NCBI RefSeq assembly: GCF_901543175.1
Contig: NZ_LR594040.1
Span: 868,001 to 932,000, forward strand
Direction of reading: 5' to 3'
DNA from: Streptococcus australis
GTDB lineage: Bacteria > Bacillota > Bacilli > Lactobacillales > Streptococcaceae
Length of the DNA stretch: 64,000 nucleotides
Made by a program: the position numbers and the translations under genes. The first letter of the stretch is position 1, and each line of letters begins with the position of its first letter. A model generated the notes under the pieces. The model was given only the letters and a program-made list of their open reading frames with translations. It was not told where the DNA came from and did no database searches. Below, one piece after another: positions 50,097-59,063 of the stretch.

Positions 50097-53000
50097 GGGC
50101 AAACAAGCGACTTGGAGTCAAAAGCTGTCAGATGAAGAGGTTCTTTGGCATGTGTTTTCGTTTAAAGAATGCTTTGAGTACAAAGAGTTGACCGAAAGGG
50201 CCTCCTCAATCAATATTGGAGAAAGTCATATCTCAATTACTGAAAGTGGTCTTGAAAAGGACGGAATCCCTTGGGCTGGTCAGAAGGAGGAAAGTCTGGT
50301 AGCCATTCCACATGAACAGATTCAGATCCATTCCTTTACCTATCCTAAGCAGGACTTACTCTTTTCTAAGGAGAAGAAAGCAGATGTTTGCCTTGAAAGT
50401 CAAGCTCTCCTTTACCTGAAAGTTAAGGAGAATACCTATCATCTCTCTGGATCATCTAATGGAGCTAAGGTTTATCTAAATGGACAAATTCTAGAGGAAG
50501 TTGATGCCTCTATTCAGGTAGGGGATGTTTTGGTGGTGGACTGCTTTCTTTTCTCATTTCGAGAACATCAGATCCATTTCCTGCCCTTGAGCAGACAGTA
50601 CACTATCCAATCTGATCATTTGTTTGAAGAACCTTTTAAAGCTGAGTTTCCACATGAATTTCCTAATTATCGTAGAAGTCCACGCATTTATCTAAAAGAG
50701 CCTGAGGATAAGGTGGAAATCAATTCACCAGCGCCAGAAGAAAAACTTAGACGTGGTGAGCTATGGCGTGCGATCGTACCGCCTGTTGGAATGGTGGTGA
50801 TTAGCGGAGCCTCTAGTGTCTTTATGCAGGGAAATGCCTTGCTTATGATGGGAATGGCCAGTGCCAGTCTCTTGACAGCTGGATTTTCAGTATCGAGCTA
50901 TTTTACCAACAAAAAGGAAGTCAAAGAGAAGAATCAGAAAAGAAACGATGATTATCAAGAGTATATCTTAGAGACAGGAAGCCAATTGAGTCGTCTAAAG
51001 GCGGAACAAAAGAAAGCCTTGACATATAATTTTCCATCGGTTGATGAATTAGTGGATTTAGTAGAAAGTTACAACCCACGGATTTATGAGAAGATGGTGA
51101 CAAATGATGACTTTCTAAAGGTTCATTTGGGAACTGGAACGATTGATTCTAGTTATTCCTTACGTTTTCAGCCAACCAATCGCAAGGAAGACTGGAGCCG
51201 CTTTGTCGAGAAAAAACTGGTACAACCTCATATAAAATTAGAGGATGCGCCTATTGTCCTCTCTCTACGTGATCAGGCTTTGGGATTAGCGGGAGTAGCT
51301 CCTGTCTTACGAGTAGCAGTTCAAACGCTATTGTTTCAGATTGCGGCGCTCCATTCCTATCATGATGTAGAGTTTGTGACCTTGGTCTCCCAAGAGGAAT
51401 ACGAGAATCACTGGCGAGAATGGCGCTGGTTGCCTCATGCGCAAATGCGGAGTCTCAATCTACGGGGACTTATTCATGATGACCAGACCAGGGACATGAT
51501 CTTGACCTCTTTTTACCAGATGTTAGTCAAGCGTCGTCAGGTCGTTCGGGAACAAAAGCAGGAGCAAATATTCTCGCCGCACTATGTCTTGACGATTTTG
51601 GATGAGTCATGGCTGTCAGGACATGGGCTCAATGAATTTCTGGCAGAGGATATGACCCAATATGGGGTGACGGTTATCTGGGGTAAGGAAAGCCTCAATA
51701 TGTTGCCTGAGACGGTGACGGCAGTGGTTGATTACCAAAATGGAGAAACAGCCAAGCTCGTCAATAATCATCATATCTATGTCAACCAAGACTTTAAGCC
51801 TAATCGTCTGCCTCAAAATGGAAAACTTGAAGAAGCGATTTACCGTTTGGCCAATCTCAATCATATCGAAGTGGAGAAAAACTCGATTCCAGATACGATT
51901 TCCTTTATGGAACTCTACGGTGTTAAGCAGGTCGAGGAATTGGATGTGGAGAAACGCTGGCAGGCAGCGGATGCATCTAAGTCTCTCGCTGTACCTCTAG
52001 GTGTTCGAGGGAAGGATGATATTGTGCTGCTCAACCTTCATGAGCGTGCCCATGGTCCACACGGACTAGTTGCAGGGACTACCGGATCTGGTAAGTCTGA
52101 AATTGTGCAGAGCTATATTCTGTCTCTAGCTGTTAACTTTGCGCCAGAAGATGTTGGATTTCTTCCGATTGACTTCAAAGGGGGAGGGATGGCCAATCTC
52201 TTTGCCAAGCTGCCTCACTTGATGGGTGCTATTACCAACTTGGATGGAGCTGGGACGGCTCGTGCGCTGAAGAGTATTCGTGCGGAACTTCAAAAGCGTC
52301 AGCGTCTCTTTGGGAAATTCGGTGTCAACCATATCAATGGCTATACCAAGCTCTATAAAAAAGGGAAGGCACTTAGCGATCCAGAGGAGAAAAAGACCTA
52401 TCCGACAGAGCCTTTACCTCATCTTTTCCTGATCTCAGATGAGTTTGCGGAGTTGAAGCAAAATGAACCAGAGTTTATGGCAGAACTCGTCTCCACGGCA
52501 CGTATCGGACGTTCCCTAGGGGTTCACCTGATCCTTGCGACTCAAAAGCCATCTGGAGTGGTGGATGAGCAGATCTGGTCTAATTCTCGCTTTAAGCTGG
52601 CGCTCAAGGTTGCCGATCCTTCAGACTCAAATGAGATTATCAAAACCCCAGATGCGGCTAGTATCACTCAGCCTGGTCGTGCTTATCTTCAGGTCGGAAA
52701 CAATGAAATCTATGAACTCTTCCAGTCAGCATGGAGTGGAGCGGATTATCAGCCATATAGTGATGAAGGCAACCAAGTAGATGAACGGATTTGGTTAGTG
52801 AATCAACTAGGGCAGAGCGAACTCTTGATTGACGGAAATGACGGGGATTACTCGGTTGAAGAGACACAAGAGCAGGAGACAGAGCTTGAAGCTGTGATTG
52901 ATTATATCAATAAGGAAACGGAGCGTCTGCAAGTCATCCTCCCTGAAAAGCCATGGTTACCAGCTCTTGGAGAGGAGCTAGTAGGAGCGGCAATTGATCG

Positions 53001-54534
53001 TCAAGCAGAGTGGACAACCCCACGTCAACTCTCCATTCCACTAGGCATGCTGGATCTGCCAAGTGCTCAAAAGCAGGAGGTCTACCACTTTGATATTGAG
53101 GAGTTAGGCAATACCGTCTTATATGGGTCCCCAGGCTTTGGAAAATCAACAGCTCTTCAAACTATCCTCATGAATCTGGCTCGTAGAAATACGCCTGAGC
53201 AAGTTCAGTTTAACCTTTTTGATTTTGGGACGAATGGTCTCTTACCAATTAGAGAGTTGCCACATGTGGCGGATCTGGTTCGACTAGATGAGGAAGAAAA
53301 GCTCCTCAAGTATCTGAAACGTCTGGATAGTCTTATGAAAGAGCGAAAAGCCCTCTTTACAGAGGCTGGCGTGTCTAGTCTGTCACAGTATGAGCAAAAG
53401 ACAGGTCAAGCTCTCCCTGTTCTTCTCAACTTCTTTGATGGCTATGACTCAGTACGGGAAAGCCCATTAGAGGAGATCATCGAGTCAGCTGTCAACCAGC
53501 TCCTACGTGAGGGAGCTAGTCTGGGTATTTATACTCTGATAACCGTACTCAGCGCTAGTAGCTTGCGTTTACGGATGAGTTCGACGATTCCCAATGCTTT
53601 GAGCTTTTACTTAGTAGAAGAAGGAGCGCTTCGGACGGTTATGGGACGTGATGCCCTGCCAGGCCAGGAAATTGTCGGCCGTGCTCAGGTGACACAGGAA
53701 GAAGTTCTAGAGTTACAAGTCTATCTGCCGATAGAAGGAAAAGACGATATCGACCGTCTTTCTCACTTAACAGCAGAAATCCAATCAATGAATCAGGACT
53801 GGCAAGGCTTACGTCCAGAAGCAGTACCTATGTTGCCAAGTAAGATTTCTACGAGTTTCTTTGAAAATCACGAGAAAGTTCAGGATATGTGGCAAAGAGG
53901 CGAGTTGCCAATTGGTTTTGACAAAGAAAGTACACACCCGGTTGGCTTTGTGCCAAAACGAGACGGCTACTTTGAGCTTCTCTATGATACCATGCAGCAA
54001 CTAGAATATGGCGAAGCAGCGCTTCTGACAGGCTTAGAAAAAGTGCCTAGTCACATTAAAAAGTTCTTGGTGGATCCAACAGGAAACTACCATCAGTCGG
54101 AAGGGCTGTTCGACGAAGTATTTGTGGGCGAGGAGATCCCTGGTTTCTTTATGGATATGCAGTCTGAAGTGGATGCGCGCACGCCAGCTGATTTGGATTA
54201 TCCTATCTACATCTTGATTCCAGAAGCACAAGCCCTCAGCAAGCTTATGAATCTTAAGATGACAGAAGATGCCTTTAAGTCTCTTCTGCACAAAGGAGGG
54301 ACAGTTGGGCTCCACTTCATCTTTATGGGTGAGCTCCGTCAGATCGTTAACGGTTATATGGAAGTGGATAAGATTTTAAAGGTTAATGTGCCTGCAGGTT
54401 GTATCGGAATTCGTTTCCAAGACCAGAATGTTGTATCCATTAAGAGTAGCTTCACAGAATCGGTTGTCGGAGTGGATGAGTACAACTACTTCACCAGCCG
54501 AGATGGTTATCGCATCAAACTTATCAGTGAATAA
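50086..54534 (+). CDS. essC: FtsK/SpoIIIE-type ATPase EssC
   Basis: The 1482-residue motor of T7SSb. Tandem N-terminal FHA domains (about residues 1-195) precede two membrane helices (about 230-270). ATPase D1 has GTTGSGKS (about residue 664) and HLFLISDEFAEL (about 776). D2 has GSPGFGKS (about 1015) and VLLNFFDGYD, a changed Walker B. D3 (about residues 1270-1482) lacks a canonical P-loop (ALLTGLEKVPSHIKK). The C-terminus ends SRDGYRIKLISE. It fixes which effectors are secreted; effector modules follow at once. Confidence 0.96.
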   Translation: MATKGKQATWSQKLSDEEVLWHVFSFKECFEYKELTERASSINIGESHISITESGLEKDGIPWAGQKEESLVAIPHEQIQIHSFTYPKQDLLFSKEKKADVCLESQALLYLKVKENTYHLSGSSNGAKVYLNGQILEEVDASIQVGDVLVVDCFLFSFREHQIHFLPLSRQYTIQSDHLFEEPFKAEFPHEFPNYRRSPRIYLKEPEDKVEINSPAPEEKLRRGELWRAIVPPVGMVVISGASSVFMQGNALLMMGMASASLLTAGFSVSSYFTNKKEVKEKNQKRNDDYQEYILETGSQLSRLKAEQKKALTYNFPSVDELVDLVESYNPRIYEKMVTNDDFLKVHLGTGTIDSSYSLRFQPTNRKEDWSRFVEKKLVQPHIKLEDAPIVLSLRDQALGLAGVAPVLRVAVQTLLFQIAALHSYHDVEFVTLVSQEEYENHWREWRWLPHAQMRSLNLRGLIHDDQTRDMILTSFYQMLVKRRQVVREQKQEQIFSPHYVLTILDESWLSGHGLNEFLAEDMTQYGVTVIWGKESLNMLPETVTAVVDYQNGETAKLVNNHHIYVNQDFKPNRLPQNGKLEEAIYRLANLNHIEVEKNSIPDTISFMELYGVKQVEELDVEKRWQAADASKSLAVPLGVRGKDDIVLLNLHERAHGPHGLVAGTTGSGKSEIVQSYILSLAVNFAPEDVGFLPIDFKGGGMANLFAKLPHLMGAITNLDGAGTARALKSIRAELQKRQRLFGKFGVNHINGYTKLYKKGKALSDPEEKKTYPTEPLPHLFLISDEFAELKQNEPEFMAELVSTARIGRSLGVHLILATQKPSGVVDEQIWSNSRFKLALKVADPSDSNEIIKTPDAASITQPGRAYLQVGNNEIYELFQSAWSGADYQPYSDEGNQVDERIWLVNQLGQSELLIDGNDGDYSVEETQEQETELEAVIDYINKETERLQVILPEKPWLPALGEELVGAAIDRQAEWTTPRQLSIPLGMLDLPSAQKQEVYHFDIEELGNTVLYGSPGFGKSTALQTILMNLARRNTPEQVQFNLFDFGTNGLLPIRELPHVADLVRLDEEEKLLKYLKRLDSLMKERKALFTEAGVSSLSQYEQKTGQALPVLLNFFDGYDSVRESPLEEIIESAVNQLLREGASLGIYTLITVLSASSLRLRMSSTIPNALSFYLVEEGALRTVMGRDALPGQEIVGRAQVTQEEVLELQVYLPIEGKDDIDRLSHLTAEIQSMNQDWQGLRPEAVPMLPSKISTSFFENHEKVQDMWQRGELPIGFDKESTHPVGFVPKRDGYFELLYDTMQQLEYGEAALLTGLEKVPSHIKKFLVDPTGNYHQSEGLFDEVFVGEEIPGFFMDMQSEVDARTPADLDYPIYILIPEAQALSKLMNLKMTEDAFKSLLHKGGTVGLHFIFMGELRQIVNGYMEVDKILKVNVPAGCIGIRFQDQNVVSIKSSFTESVVGVDEYNYFTSRDGYRIKLISE

Positions 54535-54615
54535 AAGCGAGTCATTTGACTTGCTTTTATTTTTATGGTTCTTTCCCAATCCTTATGGTAAAACATCAGA
54601 ATTTTTGATATAATT
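54444..54615 (+). repeat. Direct repeat, copy 1 (essC 3' end plus downstream leader)
   Basis: The last 30 codons of essC, its terminator, and the following sequence to a TATAAT at 54609-54614. It recurs at 58426-58585 with synonymous changes and a short deletion in the non-coding part. Confidence 0.92.
54533..54565 (+). terminator. Terminator overlapping the essC stop
   Basis: AAAAGCGAGTC (54533-54543) pairs with GACTTGCTTTT (54548-54558) around ATTT, then a T-rich tail. It is also present after the essC relic at 58500-58545. Confidence 0.8.
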
Positions 54616-54640
54616 AGAGAAAAAGTGGAGGAGTTTATGT

Positions 54641-55042
54641 ATGGGACGATACGATAGTGCTATTGCGAATTGTCATGCGCAAATTCGTTGGATCCGTTTG
54701 GATATACGTACTTATGAGGATAAGATAAGACGGTTGGAATCTGCGAATGATTGTATCCAGAGTCAGATGGATGTTGTTAGTAAAAACAAGACTTCTGCGA
54801 GTGATTTGAATAAGCACTCTACAACTGATTTTCAAGGGACTCGTCGGGAAGATTTTGATAAAACTTTAGCAGGAATTTCCGATGCGATTACAACTTGGTT
54901 GACAGATACAGAAATGAATCGTAAGAGTATTCGCTTTAAAATATCAGAATATAATGGGAATATTGAAGATTGCCAGACCAAAATTAATAGTCTGAATAGC
55001 CAGATTGAATACTATCATCGCTTGAATAGGGAGGAGGACTAG
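54641..55042 (+). CDS. DUF5082 (YwqH)-like LXG partner protein, module 1
   Basis: A 133-residue helical protein with predicted coiled coils at both ends and the central motif TDFQGTRREDFDKTL, shared with the protein at 58623. It matches the small helical proteins found before LXG toxins (YwqH/DUF5082 type). These bind the LXG domain and are co-secreted with the toxin. A ggaggag ribosome-binding site precedes the ATG. First gene of module 1. Confidence 0.78.
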   Translation: MGRYDSAIANCHAQIRWIRLDIRTYEDKIRRLESANDCIQSQMDVVSKNKTSASDLNKHSTTDFQGTRREDFDKTLAGISDAITTWLTDTEMNRKSIRFKISEYNGNIEDCQTKINSLNSQIEYYHRLNREED

Positions 55043-55043
55043 T

Positions 55044-55337
55044 ATGTCAGGTCAAGTAGAAATATATGTCCAAACAGAAGAATGGGCTGGACAGGTCGGA
55101 CATTATCATTCGGGTGTTGCCTCTGTTCGTCCACTATCTACTCTTCCTTTTTCCTATACAGATTTATCTCCTTTTAAGAACTTTAATCAAGCCATTCAGA
55201 ATTTAAATACATCTGTCATAAAATATCGAACTTATGTGAATTCTCAATCCTCTAATATACTTAGGGTTTCTGAGAATAAGTTGTTGGATGATCGTTCAGG
55301 AGCAGATGGATTTCAAGATGGGATTCTACTAAAATGA
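55044..55337 (+). CDS. Second small LXG partner (DUF5344/YwqI-like), module 1
   Basis: A 97-residue protein that is helical in its second half (NFNQAIQNLNTSVIKYRTYV). It occupies the same place and has the same length as the 97-residue protein at 59064. It is likely the second targeting partner of the LXG toxin. Sequence similarity to its module 2 counterpart is weak, so the family name is by size and context. It overlaps the next gene by 4 bp. Confidence 0.62.
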   Translation: MSGQVEIYVQTEEWAGQVGHYHSGVASVRPLSTLPFSYTDLSPFKNFNQAIQNLNTSVIKYRTYVNSQSSNILRVSENKLLDDRSGADGFQDGILLK

Positions 55338-55990
55338 AGACAGCAGAACAAATTTGGAAAGAGTATTGTGACGGTAATACGGCATTTCCCGCTACTGATT
55401 TTTCACATCAGATCGCTTTTGTTTTAAAAAATCGTCCAGAAGTACTGGACGCAATCGTAAAAGCTTTTTTGGATAAAAAGCCAAACTATATTTATCATCC
55501 GCGGATTGGCGCTGATATTGAAGTGACTTTTTTACCGAAAGAAGTGTATATTTGTCGGAACGAGACTGAGATTACGTTATCTAAAAGTGAGTTTGTCCAT
55601 TTTTTAGATGGGGTTGATAAGGTTTATAGCGATATTCTTCCCTTGGGTACATTGGTTGAGATTGATAAGGAGCAGCTATCTCAAGAGCTAGTAGCGTCAC
55701 TTTTAGGCGATGAGCCACTTTATGTCATGATTATGGGGCGAAAAGTCGTTTTCGACGGAGCTTATGTGGATTATTTAGCACAGTTCTGGCCTCTTGGGTT
55801 TCAAGCAGACCTTCCACCGATGGCGATTCATAAGACCATGATCAAACGAATCATCGCTTTAGGTTATGTGGAATCTGAAAAAGAAAGTTCCTATGTGGGT
55901 CAATTACGGGAAATATTAATGAAAACAGCTATTCCTTCCCACTTTTATCTACGATTACAGGAGGAGTTAGACGATGAAAATCAAGCGTAG
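55334..55990 (+). CDS. DUF4176 family protein, module 1
   Basis: A 218-residue protein with the DUF4176 core: ILPLGTLVEI, then VMIMGRKVV, then YVDYLAQFWPLGF. It has the same arrangement as the proteins at 59357 and 58104. DUF4176 proteins accompany LXG toxins in T7SSb loci; an adaptor or chaperone role is suspected but not shown here. It ends 17 bp inside the toxin gene. Confidence 0.8.
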   Translation: MKTAEQIWKEYCDGNTAFPATDFSHQIAFVLKNRPEVLDAIVKAFLDKKPNYIYHPRIGADIEVTFLPKEVYICRNETEITLSKSEFVHFLDGVDKVYSDILPLGTLVEIDKEQLSQELVASLLGDEPLYVMIMGRKVVFDGAYVDYLAQFWPLGFQADLPPMAIHKTMIKRIIALGYVESEKESSYVGQLREILMKTAIPSHFYLRLQEELDDENQA

Positions 55991-57416
55991 TGAGTTGGAG
56001 AGTTTAAAAGATTTTCTGTATAAGCAGACCCAAGCTTTCGAGGCTGATCTGGTTGAGGCTAGATCAGCTGCACAGAGTCTCACCTCCAGTCAAGCGCTGC
56101 GTGGCGATGTCAAGACTGCGATTAACCATGAGTTGAACTATTACAACCTTCCCCTTCTTCAGGGCTATGTGGACTATTCTAATCTGCTTTACACTGAGTT
56201 TGACAATCTGATTTCTGACTTTGAATCAACGGTCGGCGAGAAAAGCGCAACAGCTGTCATCAACAGTGAGGCCTTAACTAGCTTGAAGCAGAATCTAGAC
56301 TGCCTTCATACTTCTATTGTCAAGGATATGGATGGGACCAACAAGTATTATACGGATATTGCGGACTTGATTTCACTGAAAGCTCCCAGCAAGGATAAGC
56401 TAGCTCGAGCGATTGCGGCATCGAAGCAGTCGCTTTCCGAGACGGAGAAGCGACTGGCTGCCTTCAATGGGAAGCAGGTCACAAGTGAGCTAGAGGCGAT
56501 TTTAAACAATCAAAATAAGGGTCTGACGATGATAAGTGGTACTGTCAAAATGACGAATCCTTATCGTAATCCTGAAGCCCTTTCTATCTATCGCAACCCT
56601 CATTTCAAGAAGGCGGCAAACCGCTATCACCAGAAAGTGGATAGTCTAGCAAGGGCTTACTTCCAGAAGAATCATCCAGGCGTTGCATTTGACAAGGACA
56701 AGGCAGGGATTGAGGACTTGCAGGCTCTTGCGAGGGAGGTGACCAAGAAGGCGGAGTATGGAGGGGGAGGAAAAAATCAAACTTATACGTTAGAGGAAGC
56801 CGTGAAAGATTTCGCTGAAGGCTTGACGCCAAGCGAATTTTCTAAAGAAACTATAGGATCTTTTTTGGATCATGTTAAAGGGAAAGTTATTGAGGAATCT
56901 AAAAATATAGGTCGTTCACTGGCGGCGACTTTGCAACCGCGTGATGCCGCAGGAAGATTTATAAAAGATAGTTCAAAAATGAGAAATTGGCTAACTAGCA
57001 CGCTGAAAAAAATACCGAATTCTACCAGTAAAGTTCTTGGAAATGTTGCTAAATGGGGTGGAAGAGGACTTGTCGGTCTAGGAATGTGGTCAGAAGGCAG
57101 CGAACATTATCAAGAACACCATAATGTTGGTAGAGCAGTTAGTTATGGCTTAACGGCCGGAACAGCTGGCTGGGTAGCCGGTCTTGCTGTGGGTTCAGCT
57201 TTGGTTGGAGCTCCAGTTGTTGTTGGTATATTTGGAGCTGTAGCAGTGGGGGCAGCTGTTTCTGTAGGTGTAAAAGCTCTGTATAAAAATGTGAAACCAT
57301 TTAGAGCTGTAGTTGATGGTGCAGGAGATCTTTTAAACGGAATAGGAAAAGGAATATCTAATATCGGAAAATCATTTAGCAATCCACTTAAAGCAATTAA
57401 AGGAGTTTTTGGATAA
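55974..57416 (+). CDS. LXG toxin with glycine-rich hydrophobic C-terminus
   Basis: A 480-residue type VII effector. Residues 1-195 form the helical LXG domain that binds the small partners and leads to EssC. The middle carries a charged segment with YHQKVDSLARAYFQ. The C-terminal 100 residues hold a long hydrophobic Gly/Ala/Val run (nt 57136-57290; SYGLTAGTAGWVAGLAVG) with several GxxxG-type spacings, as in pore-forming LXG toxins with glycine zippers such as TelE. Membrane depolarisation is therefore inferred. The 3' part is more AT-rich than the 5' part. The next gene is a membrane protein, fitting immunity. Confidence 0.85.
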   Translation: MKIKRSELESLKDFLYKQTQAFEADLVEARSAAQSLTSSQALRGDVKTAINHELNYYNLPLLQGYVDYSNLLYTEFDNLISDFESTVGEKSATAVINSEALTSLKQNLDCLHTSIVKDMDGTNKYYTDIADLISLKAPSKDKLARAIAASKQSLSETEKRLAAFNGKQVTSELEAILNNQNKGLTMISGTVKMTNPYRNPEALSIYRNPHFKKAANRYHQKVDSLARAYFQKNHPGVAFDKDKAGIEDLQALAREVTKKAEYGGGGKNQTYTLEEAVKDFAEGLTPSEFSKETIGSFLDHVKGKVIEESKNIGRSLAATLQPRDAAGRFIKDSSKMRNWLTSTLKKIPNSTSKVLGNVAKWGGRGLVGLGMWSEGSEHYQEHHNVGRAVSYGLTAGTAGWVAGLAVGSALVGAPVVVGIFGAVAVGAAVSVGVKALYKNVKPFRAVVDGAGDLLNGIGKGISNIGKSFSNPLKAIKGVFG

Positions 57417-58102
57417 TGGAGAAAAAAGCTAACTATGTAGCCCGTGTAGTGGGGCGGCTGGATAACCGTTATTATCTAATAGAAGTCCATAACCGTCTTT
57501 ATGTAATAGATTATTTTAATCCAAAGGACATCCGAAATTATTTGTGGAGATTTAATGCGTATAATAATACGGAATACTTAATTTATGATGTGACGGAACA
57601 AGTTGAACAGTATGAAGTAAAGCCATTTAATACATGGTTAGAAAATTTTAGGAAAGTATTTGATATTGTGTCTATTGCTTTGGTATTTTGGCTCTTATTC
57701 CTTCCTCCAAAATTCGCAAATAATCCCATGATTTTTTCTTCATGGCGAATTATTCTTATTTTATTTTTTATCGGAGCTTTGCTAATTTTTCTAGTTTTAA
57801 ATTTAGGAATGGATAAAACTCTTAAATTTAATTTTCAGGATGCATTATTATTACGAGCTACAATAAAAGGAAATAAGAAAGGATCTAATTCCTCATTTTT
57901 TAAGGTTATTCAACATTTAATAACTTTTATATTGCTTTTCTCAGGGTGTCTTTTCATTGGGATTTTCAATTCAAATTATCTCACTCTGCTATTATTTACC
58001 TTTATTGGAGGTTATTCAATTTTATTTATCTATGCTATATCAATACAATATAATTTAAATCGTTTTAAATTTCATATTATTAAAAATAAACAGGAGGCAT
58101 AA
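57416..58102 (+). CDS. Four-helix membrane protein, candidate immunity to the module 1 toxin
   Basis: A 228-residue protein that begins on the last base of the toxin stop. After about 75 soluble residues there are four hydrophobic helices: IVSIALVFWLLFLPP, WRIILILFFIGALLIFLVL, LITFILLFSGCLFIGIF and YLTLLLFTFIGGYSILFIYA. Base composition is clearly more AT-rich than its neighbours. A membrane-resident immunity protein would suit a pore-forming toxin. I do not recognise the family. Confidence 0.72.
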   Translation: MEKKANYVARVVGRLDNRYYLIEVHNRLYVIDYFNPKDIRNYLWRFNAYNNTEYLIYDVTEQVEQYEVKPFNTWLENFRKVFDIVSIALVFWLLFLPPKFANNPMIFSSWRIILILFFIGALLIFLVLNLGMDKTLKFNFQDALLLRATIKGNKKGSNSSFFKVIQHLITFILLFSGCLFIGIFNSNYLTLLLFTFIGGYSILFIYAISIQYNLNRFKFHIIKNKQEA

Positions 58103-58103
58103 A

Positions 58104-58397
58104 ATGTTATTACCATTAGGGAGTATTGTTTACTTAGCAGACGGCAACCAGAAAGTTGTGATTATTGGTCGTGGAATGATTGTTAATCAGGAGGGGGCAG
58201 ATGTTGTTTTTGACTATACAGGCTCTGTTTTTCCAGACGGTCTCAATCCAGAAGAGATTTATTATTTTAACGAAGAAGATATTGACGAAGTCATATTTGA
58301 AGGTTACCGTAACGATGAGGAAGAACGCTATGCAAAGCTTTATCTACAGTGGTTGGAGGAAAACAAGGAGAAAGTGGTAAAAGGAAGAACGAAATAA
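58104..58397 (+). CDS. Short DUF4176 protein at the end of module 1
   Basis: A 97-residue protein starting LLPLGSIVYLADGNQKVVIIGRG, the DUF4176 core without the N-terminal extension of the larger members. The acidic C-terminal half includes EEIYYFNEEDIDEVIFEGY. It may belong to the immunity side or be an additional accessory. It is one base beyond the putative immunity stop, with caggagg upstream. Confidence 0.78.
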   Translation: MLLPLGSIVYLADGNQKVVIIGRGMIVNQEGADVVFDYTGSVFPDGLNPEEIYYFNEEDIDEVIFEGYRNDEEERYAKLYLQWLEENKEKVVKGRTK

Positions 58398-58425
58398 TAT
58401 CATTTTTATACTATTATTTTTACCA

Positions 58426-58585
58426 GAGTAGCTTTACAGAGTCCGTTGTCGGAGTGGATGAGTACAACTACTTCACCAGCCGAGAAGGCTATCGTATTAA
58501 GCTTATCAGTGAATAAAAGCGAGTCATTTGACTTGCTTTTATTTTCCATTCCTTATGGTAAAACATCAGAATTTTTGATATAATT
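58426..58585 (+). repeat. Direct repeat, copy 2
   Basis: It is homologous to 54444-54615, 3982 bp further on. Coding positions differ mainly by silent changes. The non-coding part lacks about 12 bp (the ATGGTTCTTTCC region) found in copy 1. The terminator and TATAAT (58579-58584) are kept and now serve module 2. Confidence 0.92.
58427..58516 (+). pseudogene. essC: Relic of the essC C-terminus
   Basis: Twenty-nine codons plus stop translate to the essC tail beginning SSFTESVVGVDEYNYF and ending REGYRIKLISE. The only residue change from the intact copy is Asp to Glu. There is no start or upstream coding part. The silent differences show that this is a different essC allele and not a recent copy. 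Confidence 0.92.
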
Positions 58586-58622
58586 CTATTAACTGTAAGA
58601 TTTAGTTAAAAGAGGTATAAAG

Positions 58623-59051
58623 ATGAGTGATTTTGAAGAAAAGCGGCTTGCTAGTAATGCTTATAATCGAGCGCAAGCGAGTCGCTATGAAAGTTTGGCG
58701 AATCAGTACCAGAAAGCATACGATAAGAAAAAAGCAGAGATTGAGAAGTTAGAATCTGCTAGAAAAGAACTTTCTAAGCAAATTCAATCCTATAGTGAGT
58801 TCCGCAATGCAGTTTCTCAATACTCTACAACTATTTCTACAGATACCTTTAAAGGGACAAGACGCGATACATTTGATAAGACTTTATCGAAAATTGCGAC
58901 GACGATGAATACGCATCAAAATGAGCATGAAATGAATTTGGCGAAGTTGGATGCAGAGATCGCAAAGCGAAAATTGGAGCTAGGCGATTTAGGTGGTGCT
59001 ATTGGAAGTGCTTGGAATGCGGTTGAAAGCTTCTTGGCAGCTATTTTTTAG
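58623..59051 (+). CDS. DUF5082 (YwqH)-like LXG partner protein, module 2
   Basis: A 142-residue protein with a long N-terminal coiled coil (YQKAYDKKKAEIEKLESARK) and the central motif TFKGTRRDTFDKTL that matches the module 1 protein. The C-terminal tail is hydrophobic (SAWNAVESFLAAIF). Likely a toxin-binding targeting partner. First gene of module 2. Confidence 0.8.
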   Translation: MSDFEEKRLASNAYNRAQASRYESLANQYQKAYDKKKAEIEKLESARKELSKQIQSYSEFRNAVSQYSTTISTDTFKGTRRDTFDKTLSKIATTMNTHQNEHEMNLAKLDAEIAKRKLELGDLGGAIGSAWNAVESFLAAIF

Positions 59052-59063
59052 GGAGTAGGATAG

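Noticed and set aside
58427..58516. Considered as a small independent gene
   Set aside because: It has no start codon and is a clear copy of the essC tail.
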